Assembly: GCA_947164805.1 (NCBI GenBank)
Contig: CAMUXX010000002.1
Location: 1 to 21,929 of the forward strand
Direction: 5' to 3'
DNA length: 21,929 nt
Source: an uncultured Elusimicrobia bacterium
GTDB lineage: Bacteria; Elusimicrobiota; Elusimicrobia; Elusimicrobiales; Elusimicrobiaceae
The notes beneath the pieces were generated by a model, which was not told where the DNA came from, ran no database searches, and was given only the letters and a program-made list of their open reading frames with translations. A program made the position numbers and the translations under genes. Positions 13,260 to 21,289 of the stretch are shown here, in pieces; position 1 is the stretch's first letter; every line of letters starts with the position of its first letter.

Positions 13260-14586
13260 AAAATATTTTATTTTGTGTCTGGGGTTAATATTATTTTGGC
13301 AAAACATAGCGGCACAAGATAATCAAAATTTAAGCCGATACAATGGCAAAATTATCCAAAAAATTCAAATCAAAACAAAACGTGTAGATCCGGAAATTGT
13401 GCGGCATAATTTCCTTTTACAAGAAGGGGAATTATTTGAAGAAGGCCGCTATAAAAGAGCGATAGAAAACTTGCATAATATGCGTATCTTCAAAAAACTG
13501 GACTTTAAGGTAGAACGCACACCGCAAGATAATTTAATTATTAGGATTAAGGGAGAAGACGGTGCCTATATTTTTCCGCTTGCTTTTATTTCAGGCGGTG
13601 GGCAAAAAGGTGTAGGGTTAACGCTTGTTGAAGGCAATTACCTTAAAAAAGGTGAAATGATTTATACTTTTATGGGTTTCGGTGATGACGGTATAATGGC
13701 AATTTTAGGTGGCGCTTACGAAAATTATTACGCAAGTATAAAGTTTGAAAATCTTAATTTTTACCGCCGTTTTTATGATCATAATTGGGTTAGTATTAAA
13801 GGCATTTTCGGTTCGGATAAAGATAAAAAACATTTTGAAAATCCTTTGGCTGAAATTTATCAAAAGCAGGATAAACTTTCTTTAACGCTTGCAAGAACTA
13901 AAAATGATTTTACAATTTTTTTAACGCCGGAATATTTTTATTTAAATTCAGCAGACAAATATAATAATGGCATACACTCTACTGTTACATTAGGTGTAAA
14001 TTATCAAAAGAATATGAGGCGCAGTATAAATTTTGGTTCTTTGATGGGGTATGGCCTATCCGATAAAAAAGAAGCTTTAACAGATTTACCGTCCTGCAAG
14101 TTAGGTTATAGGCTTACATCTTCCTTACAACAAGGTTATAAATGGGCCGGAAATGACTATAAAATTTTAAAACTATATACCGAAGCACAAACAAATATTG
14201 AATTTAAAAATCGTAATATGCTTTTGTTATATTTGAAATGGCAAAACAGTTTTGGCTCGCCTTTTGAAGATAAAGTTCAAACGCATGATTTGCTTGATTA
14301 CGGCAGACATTTGCGCCAACGTTATGGCAGGCAAGGGGTTGGAACAGGGTTTTCTTATATTTGGTACATTTTAAGGGATAATGTCGGGCTTTTTAGTTTT
14401 AGCCCGTTTTATGAATTTGCAACAGTTTACGAAGGGAAACATTATTATAATCAAAGTGGAGTAGGGGCAAATTTGTCTTATCAGTTTTGGCGTTTCCCTT
14501 TCCCTGTTGGGTTAAATTATACTTATGGTTTAAATGACCATTGCCATCAGGTTTCTTTTATCGTTGGGGCGAAATTCGGGCAATAA
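13246..14586 (+). CDS. Short Omp85/BamA-like outer-membrane protein
   Basis: The 446-residue protein has a signal peptide (about 1-23, cleaved near NIAAQ). A single POTRA-like unit (about 33-106) follows, with the signature order strand-helix-helix-strand: IQKIQIKTKRVDPEIVRHNFLLQEGELFEEGRYKRAIENLHNMRIFKKLDFKV. The remaining ~330 residues alternate as a beta-barrel and end in VGAKFGQ. Omp85 proteins insert or translocate proteins or lipids across the outer membrane. BamA has five POTRAs and about 800 residues, so this is a reduced paralogue, closer in size to the short Omp85 proteins found in several phyla. Its start lies inside the glycerate kinase gene with GGGGGA as SD. It is the last gene of the 8093-14586 block. 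Confidence 0.8.
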   Translation: MKKVKKYFILCLGLILFWQNIAAQDNQNLSRYNGKIIQKIQIKTKRVDPEIVRHNFLLQEGELFEEGRYKRAIENLHNMRIFKKLDFKVERTPQDNLIIRIKGEDGAYIFPLAFISGGGQKGVGLTLVEGNYLKKGEMIYTFMGFGDDGIMAILGGAYENYYASIKFENLNFYRRFYDHNWVSIKGIFGSDKDKKHFENPLAEIYQKQDKLSLTLARTKNDFTIFLTPEYFYLNSADKYNNGIHSTVTLGVNYQKNMRRSINFGSLMGYGLSDKKEALTDLPSCKLGYRLTSSLQQGYKWAGNDYKILKLYTEAQTNIEFKNRNMLLLYLKWQNSFGSPFEDKVQTHDLLDYGRHLRQRYGRQGVGTGFSYIWYILRDNVGLFSFSPFYEFATVYEGKHYYNQSGVGANLSYQFWRFPFPVGLNYTYGLNDHCHQVSFIVGAKFGQ

Positions 14587-14589
14587 AAA

Positions 14590-14610
14590 ACCCCGCCTTT
14601 AGGCGGGGCT
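14590..14610 (-). terminator. Strong intrinsic terminator
   Basis: CCCCGCC-TTTA-GGCGGGG (14591-14608) is a perfect GC-rich stem with a 4-nt loop. On the minus strand it is followed by TTTTTT (14585-14590 region), so it mainly ends the small basic protein gene. It also lies right after the plus-strand Omp85-like gene, with a weaker T-run on that side. Confidence 0.9.
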
Positions 14611-14623
14611 TAAAATTTAATGC

Positions 14624-14848
14624 TTATTTTGCATTAACCATTTTTGCGCGGGAAATATCACCTTTCTTGTCTAAGAAATAGAGATACCCTTTTGCTTTTT
14701 TAATACCGGTCTTTTCGACTTTTTTGGCTTTACCGCCTTTTTTGCCACCGCGGGCCATTGCAACTTTTGCTACATCGCCGTCTTTATCAATAAAATAAAG
14801 AAAGCCTTCTTCACGTTCTACACCAACTTTAAGTACTTTTTCTGCCAT
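14624..14848 (-). CDS. Small basic protein with a duplicated 25-residue motif
   Basis: The 74-residue protein consists of two copies of one unit: residues 7-31 (KVGVEREEGFLYFIDKDGDVAKVAM) and 46-70. They share 11 of 25 residues and the core G-[FY]-LYF-[IL]-DK-x-GD. A Gly/Lys-rich linker (about 33-43) separates them. The protein has many Lys and could bind nucleic acid or ribosomes, but that rests only on charge. Expression looks strong: good SD (AGGAG, 7 nt before the ATG), a near-consensus promoter and a strong terminator of its own, so it is monocistronic. I do not recognise a named family. Confidence 0.8.
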   Translation of the reverse strand: MAEKVLKVGVEREEGFLYFIDKDGDVAKVAMARGGKKGGKAKKVEKTGIKKAKGYLYFLDKKGDISRAKMVNAK

Positions 14849-14895
14849 GGTTTTTCTCCTAGGATTTAAATAGGGGGTTTATCCCCGTTACAAAA

Positions 14896-14924
14896 AGTTT
14901 ATTAAATATTTGCCTAAAATGCAA
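14896..14924 (-). promoter_or_regulatory. Sigma70-type promoter of the 74-residue protein gene
   Basis: On the minus strand TTGCAT (14919-14924) is followed after 17 nt by TAAACT (14896-14901). The predicted start is near 14889. The leader contains a GGGG-ATAAA-CCCC hairpin (about 14873-14885) before the SD. Confidence 0.55.
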
Positions 14925-15014
14925 GTATTTCTTTTGACGGGCTACCCTCTAAGATTATTGTACAACATTTTTAGTCTGTTTTTACAAGTATTTTTAGGGC
15001 CTATATTTTATTGT

Positions 15015-15043
15015 TTTACACTCTAAACAATTTTTGATAAAAT
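15015..15043 (+). promoter_or_regulatory. Sigma70-type promoter of tRNA-Arg and CCA enzyme
   Basis: TTTACA (15015-15020) and TAAAAT (15038-15043) are separated by exactly 17 nt. The predicted start is near 15050. The short leader includes a hairpin TTTTGGCT/AGTCAAAA (15054-15077) before the tRNA. Confidence 0.65.
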
Positions 15044-15085
15044 TACTTATGGCTTTTGGCTGCGCCGAGAGTCAAAAATTATATT

Positions 15086-15157
15086 GCCCCGTTAGCTCAA
15101 TGGATAGAGTACCGGTCTTCGGAACCGAGGATGTGGGTTCAAGTCCCTCACGGGGTA
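15086..15157 (+). tRNA. tRNA-Arg, anticodon TCG
   Basis: A full cloverleaf fits in 72 nt. Acceptor GCCCCGT/ACGGGGT, D arm GCTC-AATGGATA-GAGT, anticodon loop CTTCGGA (T33, anticodon TCG at 34-36, G37), T loop TTCAAGT, discriminator A73. Mismatches occur at 27-43 (C-A) and 50-64 (T-T), and 1-72 is G-T, so the stems are slightly degenerate. The 3' CCA is not encoded: A73 is followed by TTTTT. The tRNA therefore needs the nucleotidyltransferase encoded 5 nt downstream. Confidence 0.9.
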
Positions 15158-15162
15158 TTTTT

Positions 15163-16263
15163 ATGAGTATAAAACTTTTAAAAGAACTTGGGCAAGTTGC
15201 AGCAAAGCACAACCTTAGTATTTGGGCGGTTGGCGGTTTTGCGCGCGATTTTGTTTTGCATAAAAAAACAAAAGATATTGATATTTGCGTAGAAAATAAT
15301 ACTGCGCCGCTTATCAATTATTGCCAAAAAACAAAGGGCGCAAACGTGAAAAAATTTAATAATTTCGGTACCGCGCGCGTAACTTTTAAAAACGGTTTTA
15401 AATTAGATTTTGTTTGCTGCCGTAAAGAAAATTACCCAAGACCTGCGGCTTTACCCGTAGTAAGCAAGGCTACTATAAAAGAAGATTTATTTAGGCGTGA
15501 TTTTACTTGTAATGCTTTGGCTTTAAGTTTGTTACCGTCGGAATTTTTTAAAGTTTACGATTTATACGGTGCTTTAAAAGATATTAAAAACAAAAAAATT
15601 TCCGTCTTACACGCAAAAAGTTTTGAAGATGATCCGACGCGTTTATACCGCGCCTTGCGTTTTGCCGCACGTTTAAATTTTAAACTCTCAAAAGAAACGG
15701 AAAATTTATTTAAAACCGCTTTACAAAAAAACTATATTTCGCTTTTAACACCTGTTCGTAAAACAAATGAAATAATAAAGTTTTTGCAAGAGCAAAAACC
15801 CTCAAAAATATTTGCTTTAATTAAAAAATACAAAGCGCAAAATTTAATTTGCCCTAATTTTAAAGTACCCAAAAATATAGATAAATTTAAAACTTTAGAA
15901 GAAAGATTAGCCCTTTTAATCTTAACACAAAAAGAGCCGCAAAAATTTTTTAACACTTTACAAATGCCAAAAAACAATTTGGTTTTAGCAAGTAATTTGA
16001 TTAAATTTTACGTACAAAAACAAGCGCCTTTAAAACCGCTTACCAAACAGGAAATTACCCTTATAAAAACCTTAACACCAAAAATTAACAAATTTGCTTA
16101 CACACCTTGTTTTGTTGATGGTAAAACCTTGCAAAGCATGGGGGCAAAAGGAAAACAGATAAGTGAAATTTTGACTAAAATTGCCCAAGCACAATTTGCC
16201 GGCAAAATCAAAACAAAAAGGGCCGCAAAAACAGTAGTGCTTAAAATGCTTGATTGTAATTAA
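15163..16263 (+). CDS. cca: tRNA nucleotidyltransferase (CCA-adding, class II)
   Basis: The 366-residue enzyme belongs to the class II nucleotidyltransferases that add CCA (or CC/A, or poly(A)) to RNA 3' ends. The catalytic head has GGFARD (24-29) and the metal-binding DID (38-40). RRDFTCNA (111-118) recognises the ribose and DDPTRLYRALRFAARL (about 155-170) reads the incoming base. The tail is divergent and lacks an HD domain. The ATG lies 5 nt after the tRNA-Arg, with no SD except within the tRNA itself, so 3' trimming of the tRNA would leave an almost leaderless message. A longer in-frame reading would run through the tRNA and is rejected. The gene overlaps the convergent lipoprotein gene by 4 nt. 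Poly(A) polymerase activity cannot be excluded. Confidence 0.9.
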   Translation: MSIKLLKELGQVAAKHNLSIWAVGGFARDFVLHKKTKDIDICVENNTAPLINYCQKTKGANVKKFNNFGTARVTFKNGFKLDFVCCRKENYPRPAALPVVSKATIKEDLFRRDFTCNALALSLLPSEFFKVYDLYGALKDIKNKKISVLHAKSFEDDPTRLYRALRFAARLNFKLSKETENLFKTALQKNYISLLTPVRKTNEIIKFLQEQKPSKIFALIKKYKAQNLICPNFKVPKNIDKFKTLEERLALLILTQKEPQKFFNTLQMPKNNLVLASNLIKFYVQKQAPLKPLTKQEITLIKTLTPKINKFAYTPCFVDGKTLQSMGAKGKQISEILTKIAQAQFAGKIKTKRAAKTVVLKMLDCN

Positions 16264-17351
16264 AAGTCGTAAACTTCTTCTTCCTCTTGATTTTCCTGAT
16301 AAGATTCAATTTGCGGTTGTTCTTGGTAAGTTTCTTGTTGGAATTGTTCTTGTTGTTCTTGTGGAATTTGTGCAGTGTTTTTCTTCTTAGATTTCTTTAA
16401 TAAATCTGCGCATTTTGTTTTTAAACCGTCATTGGCTTGATTAAAGCGTTTATCGGCATAGGCCTGGCGTTTCTCGGCAGGTAACTGTTCAATTTGATAC
16501 ATAAAGTCGTACCATTTTTCTTTAAGTCCGGGGAAAAATTGGGCAATACATTCACCGTTTGTTTGCGTTAAACTTTCATATTTCTTGAGAAAGACGAATA
16601 AAATCTTTTCCTCTTCTTGTGCTTTATTTAAAAGGGTATTTATTTTTTCTTCGTCGATATTTTCGCTTTGTAAACCGGGTGTTACAATTTGCTTTAAATC
16701 TTTAAAAGCATTTTGTTCCCAAAAATAAGTGCCATAACCGGCCTTTTCAAGCGGATAGAAAATTTGGCGTAATTTTTTGTAAAAAACTAAGGTATTTTTT
16801 AGTAAATCGGTATAATATTCATTGGTGTTTAATATATCTTGGGCATATTTTTCTACGATAGGTTTTGCATTTTCCATAAAACTGTCTTTGGTTTCTGAAG
16901 AATTTAAAACAGATTGTAAATCCGCCAAAAAATTTGCACGCAAAGTGTAAATATTTGCACATTGTTCTTTGGCTGTAATTTGGGAAAGTTTTTCTATTTC
17001 CCCCCGCTGCCAAGAACCTGGGACGAAATCTTCGCTATAATCTGTTTGCAAAAGTTTTAAGAGACTTTTTTTAAACTCATCACAAGAAAAGAAAATATCT
17101 TTTTTGGTGGAATTATCAAATGATCCTGAAAGGTATTGCTTTTCCCGATAAAAATAGGAATCGTCCTGCAAATTTTGCAAAGGTTCAAGTAAGACAGTAT
17201 TTGTAACTTTGTTTATTTGTTGTTCCAAAGGTGTTTGAGTTTTTTGTTTAAAAGGGGAAGTATCAGTAGGTGTTTTATTGCCGGTTTCCTGATTACAGGC
17301 AACAGCAAAAAACATAGCCAATAATAAAGTTAAAAATTTAAAATGTTTCAC
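16260..17351 (-). CDS. Lipoprotein of unknown function, Gln/Glu-rich tail
   Basis: The product (363 residues from a GTG at 17351) begins with MKHFKFLTLLLAMFFAVAC, a type II signal with lipobox AVAC and the acylated Cys at 19. It should therefore be a lipid-anchored envelope protein. The body is mostly helical, with scattered Cys in CDEFKK, KEQCAN, GECIAQ and KTKCADL. The last ~45 residues are a low-complexity Gln/Glu/Tyr tail. No family is recognised. The start is uncertain: TTG at 17357 would add two residues. I prefer GTG because TATAAT at 17358-17363 (minus) would place transcription almost at the GTG, and no SD exists. It also lies 19 nt after nagA and may be co-transcribed with it. Confidence 0.7.
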   Translation of the reverse strand: MKHFKFLTLLLAMFFAVACNQETGNKTPTDTSPFKQKTQTPLEQQINKVTNTVLLEPLQNLQDDSYFYREKQYLSGSFDNSTKKDIFFSCDEFKKSLLKLLQTDYSEDFVPGSWQRGEIEKLSQITAKEQCANIYTLRANFLADLQSVLNSSETKDSFMENAKPIVEKYAQDILNTNEYYTDLLKNTLVFYKKLRQIFYPLEKAGYGTYFWEQNAFKDLKQIVTPGLQSENIDEEKINTLLNKAQEEEKILFVFLKKYESLTQTNGECIAQFFPGLKEKWYDFMYQIEQLPAEKRQAYADKRFNQANDGLKTKCADLLKKSKKKNTAQIPQEQQEQFQQETYQEQPQIESYQENQEEEEVYDF

Positions 17352-17370
17352 AAACAAATTATAACATAAA

Positions 17371-18477
17371 TTAAATTTTCTTTAAAGCCAAAGTCTTTTT
17401 ATCAAGTAGAATGAAATTTGCCGGTCGGCCCGGTTTTACGCTTAAATCAAGCCCAAAACGTCGCGCGGGGTTTGTGCTTGCTGCTTGTAAAGCATATTCT
17501 AGCGGATACCCCCATTTAACTAAATTTTGCACCGCTTTTAGCATGGTTAATGCGGAACCTGCGATAACGCCATCATTAGTGCGGACAAATACACCGTTTT
17601 GTAATTTGACTTTTTGGCCGTTTGAAAGACCTTCTTTTTTACCGGTTGGTGTTAGAGCATCGGTGATAACAAAGACTTTTTTAGGTGTTTTTTGCGCTAA
17701 AAATAATTGTACGGCTTCGGGGCTTGAGTGTTTGCCGTCTGCAATAATTTCAGAAGAAAAATCTTTTAAATAAAATATGGTGCCGACAGCGCCTAAATCG
17801 CGGTGATGAAAACCGCTCATAGCATTATATAAATGTGTTGCGTGATTTATGCCGAGTTTAAAACCTTTAAGCATTTCTCTGTAGGTTGCGGAAGTATGCC
17901 CAGCTTGAAGTAAAATATTATGTTTTTTGGCGAATTGTACAAGCGTGTTCAAATTTTTAACTTCGGGGGCAACGGTCATTGAAACTATTTTCCCGTTTGC
18001 CGCTTTATAAAGTGTTTGTAAAGTTTTTAAGGAAATTTGTTGCACGTCTTCTTTACGCATAAAACCAAGTTTGTTTGGGGAAATAAAAGGCCCTTCCAAG
18101 TGAAATCCGATAATTTTTGCCCCCTTTTCTTTGCCGATTGACGGAGCAAATTTTTTAAGTACAGCAACAGTTTTGTTTAGGGGCATTGTAAAAACCGTTG
18201 GACAAAAAGCATAAACACCTTGTTTTTTAAGTTCTAAAGAAAGTTTAAGTAAAGCATTTTCATCTTCGCTATCCACGCCAAAACCGTATGAACCGTGGAT
18301 ATGGGTATCCACAAAAGGTGTGGTTAAAATATTGTTTTTTAGGTCAATTATTTTTTGCGCTTTAGGTAAAGATCCGGAGTGAATAATTTTTTTAATTTTA
18401 TCGTCTGCGACTAAAATACTTGCTTTAAATTTTTTACCGCCGTCAATAACAACGGCATTTTTATATAATATTTCCAT
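17371..18477 (-). CDS. nagA: N-acetylglucosamine-6-phosphate deacetylase
   Basis: The 368-residue amidohydrolase removes acetate from GlcNAc-6-phosphate, giving glucosamine-6-phosphate for NagB. The metal and substrate motifs are in order: DTHIHGS near 57, HLEGPF near 126 (metal Glu), QAGHTSA near 192 (metal His), NHATHLYNAMS near 212 (metal His), DGKHSSPEA and ITDAL near 273 (catalytic Asp). PTGKK and IAGSALTML follow. Length is normal. It lies 1 nt downstream of nagB. Confidence 0.95.
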   Translation of the reverse strand: MEILYKNAVVIDGGKKFKASILVADDKIKKIIHSGSLPKAQKIIDLKNNILTTPFVDTHIHGSYGFGVDSEDENALLKLSLELKKQGVYAFCPTVFTMPLNKTVAVLKKFAPSIGKEKGAKIIGFHLEGPFISPNKLGFMRKEDVQQISLKTLQTLYKAANGKIVSMTVAPEVKNLNTLVQFAKKHNILLQAGHTSATYREMLKGFKLGINHATHLYNAMSGFHHRDLGAVGTIFYLKDFSSEIIADGKHSSPEAVQLFLAQKTPKKVFVITDALTPTGKKEGLSNGQKVKLQNGVFVRTNDGVIAGSALTMLKAVQNLVKWGYPLEYALQAASTNPARRFGLDLSVKPGRPANFILLDKKTLALKKI

Positions 18478-18478
18478 A

Positions 18479-19261
18479 CTAATTTATAAATGAGCAAAGC
18501 CCGCAATTTTGTTTTGTTGTTTTTGAAATTTCCGCCGCGGCTGCTTTATCTGCAACAATGAAAGTGCGCGGATGTTTTTGCAAAACTGTTATAGGCCAAT
18601 TAGTATTTTGTTTATCTTCAAAAGCGTGATATAAAGCATGTGATTTCTTAGCACCTGTTGCCATAATTATAACTTCTTTTGCAGTCATAATTGTACCAAG
18701 CCCCATAGTTAAAGCACGTGTTGGAACTTGGGAAATATCACCGTCAAAAAAACGTGCATTTGCGGCAATTGTATTTGATGTTAAATCTGCCACATGGGTT
18801 TTTGAATCAAATGCGCTGCCGGGTTCATTGAAAGCAATATGCCCGTTTTGGCCTATGCCGCCGATAAACAAATCAATGCCACCGTAATTTTTAATTTTTT
18901 CCTCATAATTTTTGCACTCTGTTTCCAAATTTGAGGCATTACCGTTTAAAATATTTATTTGTTCTTTTGAAATTTTTATATGGTCAAATAAATTTTTTGC
19001 CATAAAAGAATGGTAACTTTCAGGATGATTTTCTGGCAAACCGGCATATTCATCTAAATTAAAAGTTACCACTTTATCAAAACTTAAACCTTCTTGACAG
19101 AACTTAACCAAATACTTATATAAATCTATGGCTGTTCCACCGGTGGGAAGTGCAAGCACAAAATAAGGTTTGTTTTTTGTTGAAACGAAAGATTTAACTC
19201 TATTTTTTATATAGGATGCTGTTAAAAAACCGACATTATTTTCCGTTTCAATCAAATACAT
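18479..19261 (-). CDS. nagB: Glucosamine-6-phosphate deaminase
   Basis: The 260-residue enzyme converts glucosamine-6-phosphate to fructose-6-phosphate and ammonia, linking amino-sugar use to glycolysis. Signature stretches are LPTGGTAIDLY near 39, FNLDEYAGL near 67 (catalytic Asp), GGIGQNGHIAFNEPGS near 133 (catalytic His, Glu) and VPTRALTMGLGTIM near 178. The E. coli GGVGNDGH Asp is Asn here, as in Gram-positive NagB as I recall. At 260 residues it is close to the usual length. The C-terminus with several Cys (NCGLCSFIN) is unusual. It starts immediately after the stop of the upstream OMP gene and is followed by nagA after 1 nt. Confidence 0.95.
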   Translation of the reverse strand: MYLIETENNVGFLTASYIKNRVKSFVSTKNKPYFVLALPTGGTAIDLYKYLVKFCQEGLSFDKVVTFNLDEYAGLPENHPESYHSFMAKNLFDHIKISKEQINILNGNASNLETECKNYEEKIKNYGGIDLFIGGIGQNGHIAFNEPGSAFDSKTHVADLTSNTIAANARFFDGDISQVPTRALTMGLGTIMTAKEVIIMATGAKKSHALYHAFEDKQNTNWPITVLQKHPRTFIVADKAAAAEISKTTKQNCGLCSFIN

Positions 19262-20017
19262 TTAAAAAACGTATCTCCATTTCACTCCCCAATGATTGTA
19301 GGAGACAATATGTTTATTATGCCTTTCCGCACCGTAATACACAATAAAGGCCAATTTATTTGGTTGGAACTCATGTGCATAATTAATATCAAAGCCAGCA
19401 CCTATGTGATCACATATAAACCCATAATAATTTGAAAGATTACCGGAAAGTTCAAAGGAATTAGATTCATCAACATAATATTTTGCGCCGGCGAAGGCAG
19501 TTATCCCTGTCCCTGCTGACATTAATTTAGAGTGCCCGTAATGGGTAATAGAACCGCCTGCATATACGGTGAAGTTATTTAATAATTCCGTAGAACCTAT
19601 TTTTAATGTGGCGCCTAAATCTGTTGCGCCTTTTGCACCGCCTTTTTCGCTTTGCCAAGAATCAAAAGATTGCGGACTGAAAAAGCCGTCAACATCCACA
19701 TAATAACCATCGACTAAACCGTCGCGGAGGCGGAATTTTGCAAAGATTGTCGGATCTATAAGGCCCTTTCCGTGATGGCGTATATTTGCCCAACCCATCT
19801 CAAAACCTAAAGCCAACCTGTCTTTAATTCCAAAAGCAATAGAACCTTTAAAGCCAAAAGATTCTTCAAAACGGGCATCTTCGTTAGTAAGAGCTATACT
19901 TAAATCTCCGACGACTTGCCCTGCTTCCGGTATATAAAAAGGGTCCGTTAAGGAAAAGGCTGAAGCATTTCCTAGAAATAACCCTACAGCAAACACAAAC
20001 AATGCTAATTTTTTCAT
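19262..20017 (-). CDS. Outer-membrane beta-barrel protein in the nag operon
   Basis: The 251-residue protein has a clear signal peptide (1-20, GNASA). The mature part alternates polar and hydrophobic residues with Gly/Tyr/Phe-rich strands (FGFKGSIAFGI, LALGFEMGWANI, GATLKIG, KLAFIVYYGAE) and ends in KWRYVF, the terminal aromatic that marks Bam substrates. It is the first gene of the operon with nagB and nagA, with no gap before nagB and a strong SD (AAGGAG). Position suggests that it helps amino sugars or their oligomers cross the outer membrane, or that it binds a sugar-bearing surface. That is inference: barrels without homologues give no direct substrate information. Confidence 0.75.
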   Translation of the reverse strand: MKKLALFVFAVGLFLGNASAFSLTDPFYIPEAGQVVGDLSIALTNEDARFEESFGFKGSIAFGIKDRLALGFEMGWANIRHHGKGLIDPTIFAKFRLRDGLVDGYYVDVDGFFSPQSFDSWQSEKGGAKGATDLGATLKIGSTELLNNFTVYAGGSITHYGHSKLMSAGTGITAFAGAKYYVDESNSFELSGNLSNYYGFICDHIGAGFDINYAHEFQPNKLAFIVYYGAERHNKHIVSYNHWGVKWRYVF

Positions 20018-20040
20018 TTTATACTCCTTTATTTAAAAAT

Positions 20041-20059
20041 TATGTATACTTTATGTATA
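20041..20059. promoter_or_regulatory. Direct repeat between divergent OMP and mscS genes
   Basis: TATGTATA occurs at 20041-20048 and 20052-20059, an 11-bp period that places both on the same face of the helix, in a 66-bp divergent intergenic region. It may be an operator or overlapping -10 elements (TATACT at 20045-20050 on plus). I cannot assign a full promoter with confidence. Confidence 0.35.
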
Positions 20060-20083
20060 TGATAGCAAATTTAGGAGGTTTTT

Positions 20084-21271
20084 GTGAATATTTTAAATTA
20101 TTGGAACATGTTAACAGATGATACAAAATTCTTTGTCGGTCTTTTATTTTTAGTACTTTTGGTTTTTATTTTCAAATATGCGGCAAATTTTATAGAGTTT
20201 GCCTTTTCTAAATTTTTACACGCAAAAAAAGTTTCAAATAAAGCTTGGCTTTCGCTCGGAGTAAAACACAAATTCTTTTCCGCTTTATTTTTTGCGATAT
20301 TTGTTTGTTTTTTACCCGGCATAACACCTGTTGTGTTAGGGGATAATTTCGCAAGATTAACCCTTGTTTGTACAAGAATATTTTCTGCATTAAGCATAAT
20401 TGCCGTAATGGTTGCAATCAATAACTTGCTTGATGTGTTGGTGGACAGGTTTCAGCGTTCCATAAAGTTACCGCTTAAAGGTATAGTGCAAGCCTTAAAA
20501 ATTGTTGCTTGGATAATAACAATAATTTTGGTGCTTTCCGCTTTGCTTAATAAAGAGCCGCTTTACTTCCTGGGCGGTTTGACTGCTTTATCTGCCATAT
20601 TACTTTTGATTTTTAAAGATGCCATTTTGGGCCTTGTTTCAGGTGTGCAACTTTCCATTAACGATTTGGTTCGTGTGGGCGATTGGATTGCCCTTCCCTC
20701 CCAAGATGCCGACGGTACGGTTATTGATATTTTGCTTACAACAATCAGGGTTCAAAATTGGGATAATACCATTGTAAATATTCCGGCATATAATTTAGTT
20801 TCCAATTCTTTTACAAACTGGCGCGGTATGCAAGAATCCGGCGCACGCCGTATTAAAAGGGCAATCAATATTGATGTTAAAACCATCCGCTTTTTGACTG
20901 ATGAAGATATTGATAAATTAAGCCACTTAAATTTGCTTAAAGATTATTTGGCAAAGAAAAAAGAAAAAATCAGCAAATTAAACAAGACTGCTGATGAATA
21001 CAACCGCCATAAACTCAGTAATATCGGGACATTTAGGGCTTATTGCTATGAGTATTTAAAAAATAATCCTCATATTTCCAAAGATTTTACCTGCATGGTG
21101 CGCCAACTTGCACCGACTTCCGAAGGTCTACCCTTGGAAATTTATGCATTTTCTAATGATACAAATTGGGAAAATTATGAAGCCATACAAGCCGATATTT
21201 TTGACCATTTCTTATCAATAATCGGTTTATTTGATTTGAAAGTTTACCAAAGAATCAGCACAATGGAGTAA
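20084..21271 (+). CDS. Mechanosensitive channel, MscS superfamily (YbdG-like)
   Basis: The 395-residue protein has five hydrophobic segments in the first ~190 residues, then the MscS pore and beta domain. The pore-lining helix region reads GGLTALSAILLLIFKDAILGLVSGVQLSIND, followed by VRVGDWI and VIDILLTTIRVQNWDNTIVNIPAYNLVSNSFTNWRGM. The stretch NWRGMQESGARRIKRAINID and the C-terminal domain resemble YbdG of E. coli, a mechanosensitive channel for mild hypo-osmotic stress. It acts in the inner membrane. It starts with GTG, 5 nt after a perfect AGGAGG. The -10 of structured RNA copy 3 lies 8 nt after its stop codon. Confidence 0.9.
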   Translation: MNILNYWNMLTDDTKFFVGLLFLVLLVFIFKYAANFIEFAFSKFLHAKKVSNKAWLSLGVKHKFFSALFFAIFVCFLPGITPVVLGDNFARLTLVCTRIFSALSIIAVMVAINNLLDVLVDRFQRSIKLPLKGIVQALKIVAWIITIILVLSALLNKEPLYFLGGLTALSAILLLIFKDAILGLVSGVQLSINDLVRVGDWIALPSQDADGTVIDILLTTIRVQNWDNTIVNIPAYNLVSNSFTNWRGMQESGARRIKRAINIDVKTIRFLTDEDIDKLSHLNLLKDYLAKKKEKISKLNKTADEYNRHKLSNIGTFRAYCYEYLKNNPHISKDFTCMVRQLAPTSEGLPLEIYAFSNDTNWENYEAIQADIFDHFLSIIGLFDLKVYQRISTME

Positions 21272-21279
21272 TGGTGAAA

Positions 21280-21285
21280 TATAAA
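21280..21285 (+). promoter_or_regulatory. Putative -10 box of RNA copy 3
   Basis: TATAAA stands 8 nt after the mscS stop codon, at the same distance from AAAAGGAG as in the other copies. A -35, if any, would lie inside the mscS gene and is not recognisable. Confidence 0.45.
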
Positions 21286-21289
21286 ATTT

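Noticed and set aside
15034..15162. Longer N-terminus for the tRNA nucleotidyltransferase
   Set aside because: The extension would translate the tRNA-Arg gene. The ATG at 15163 gives the normal start of the domain.
17411..17773. Plus-strand frame of 120 codons
   Set aside because: Antisense to nagA, whose catalytic motifs are intact.
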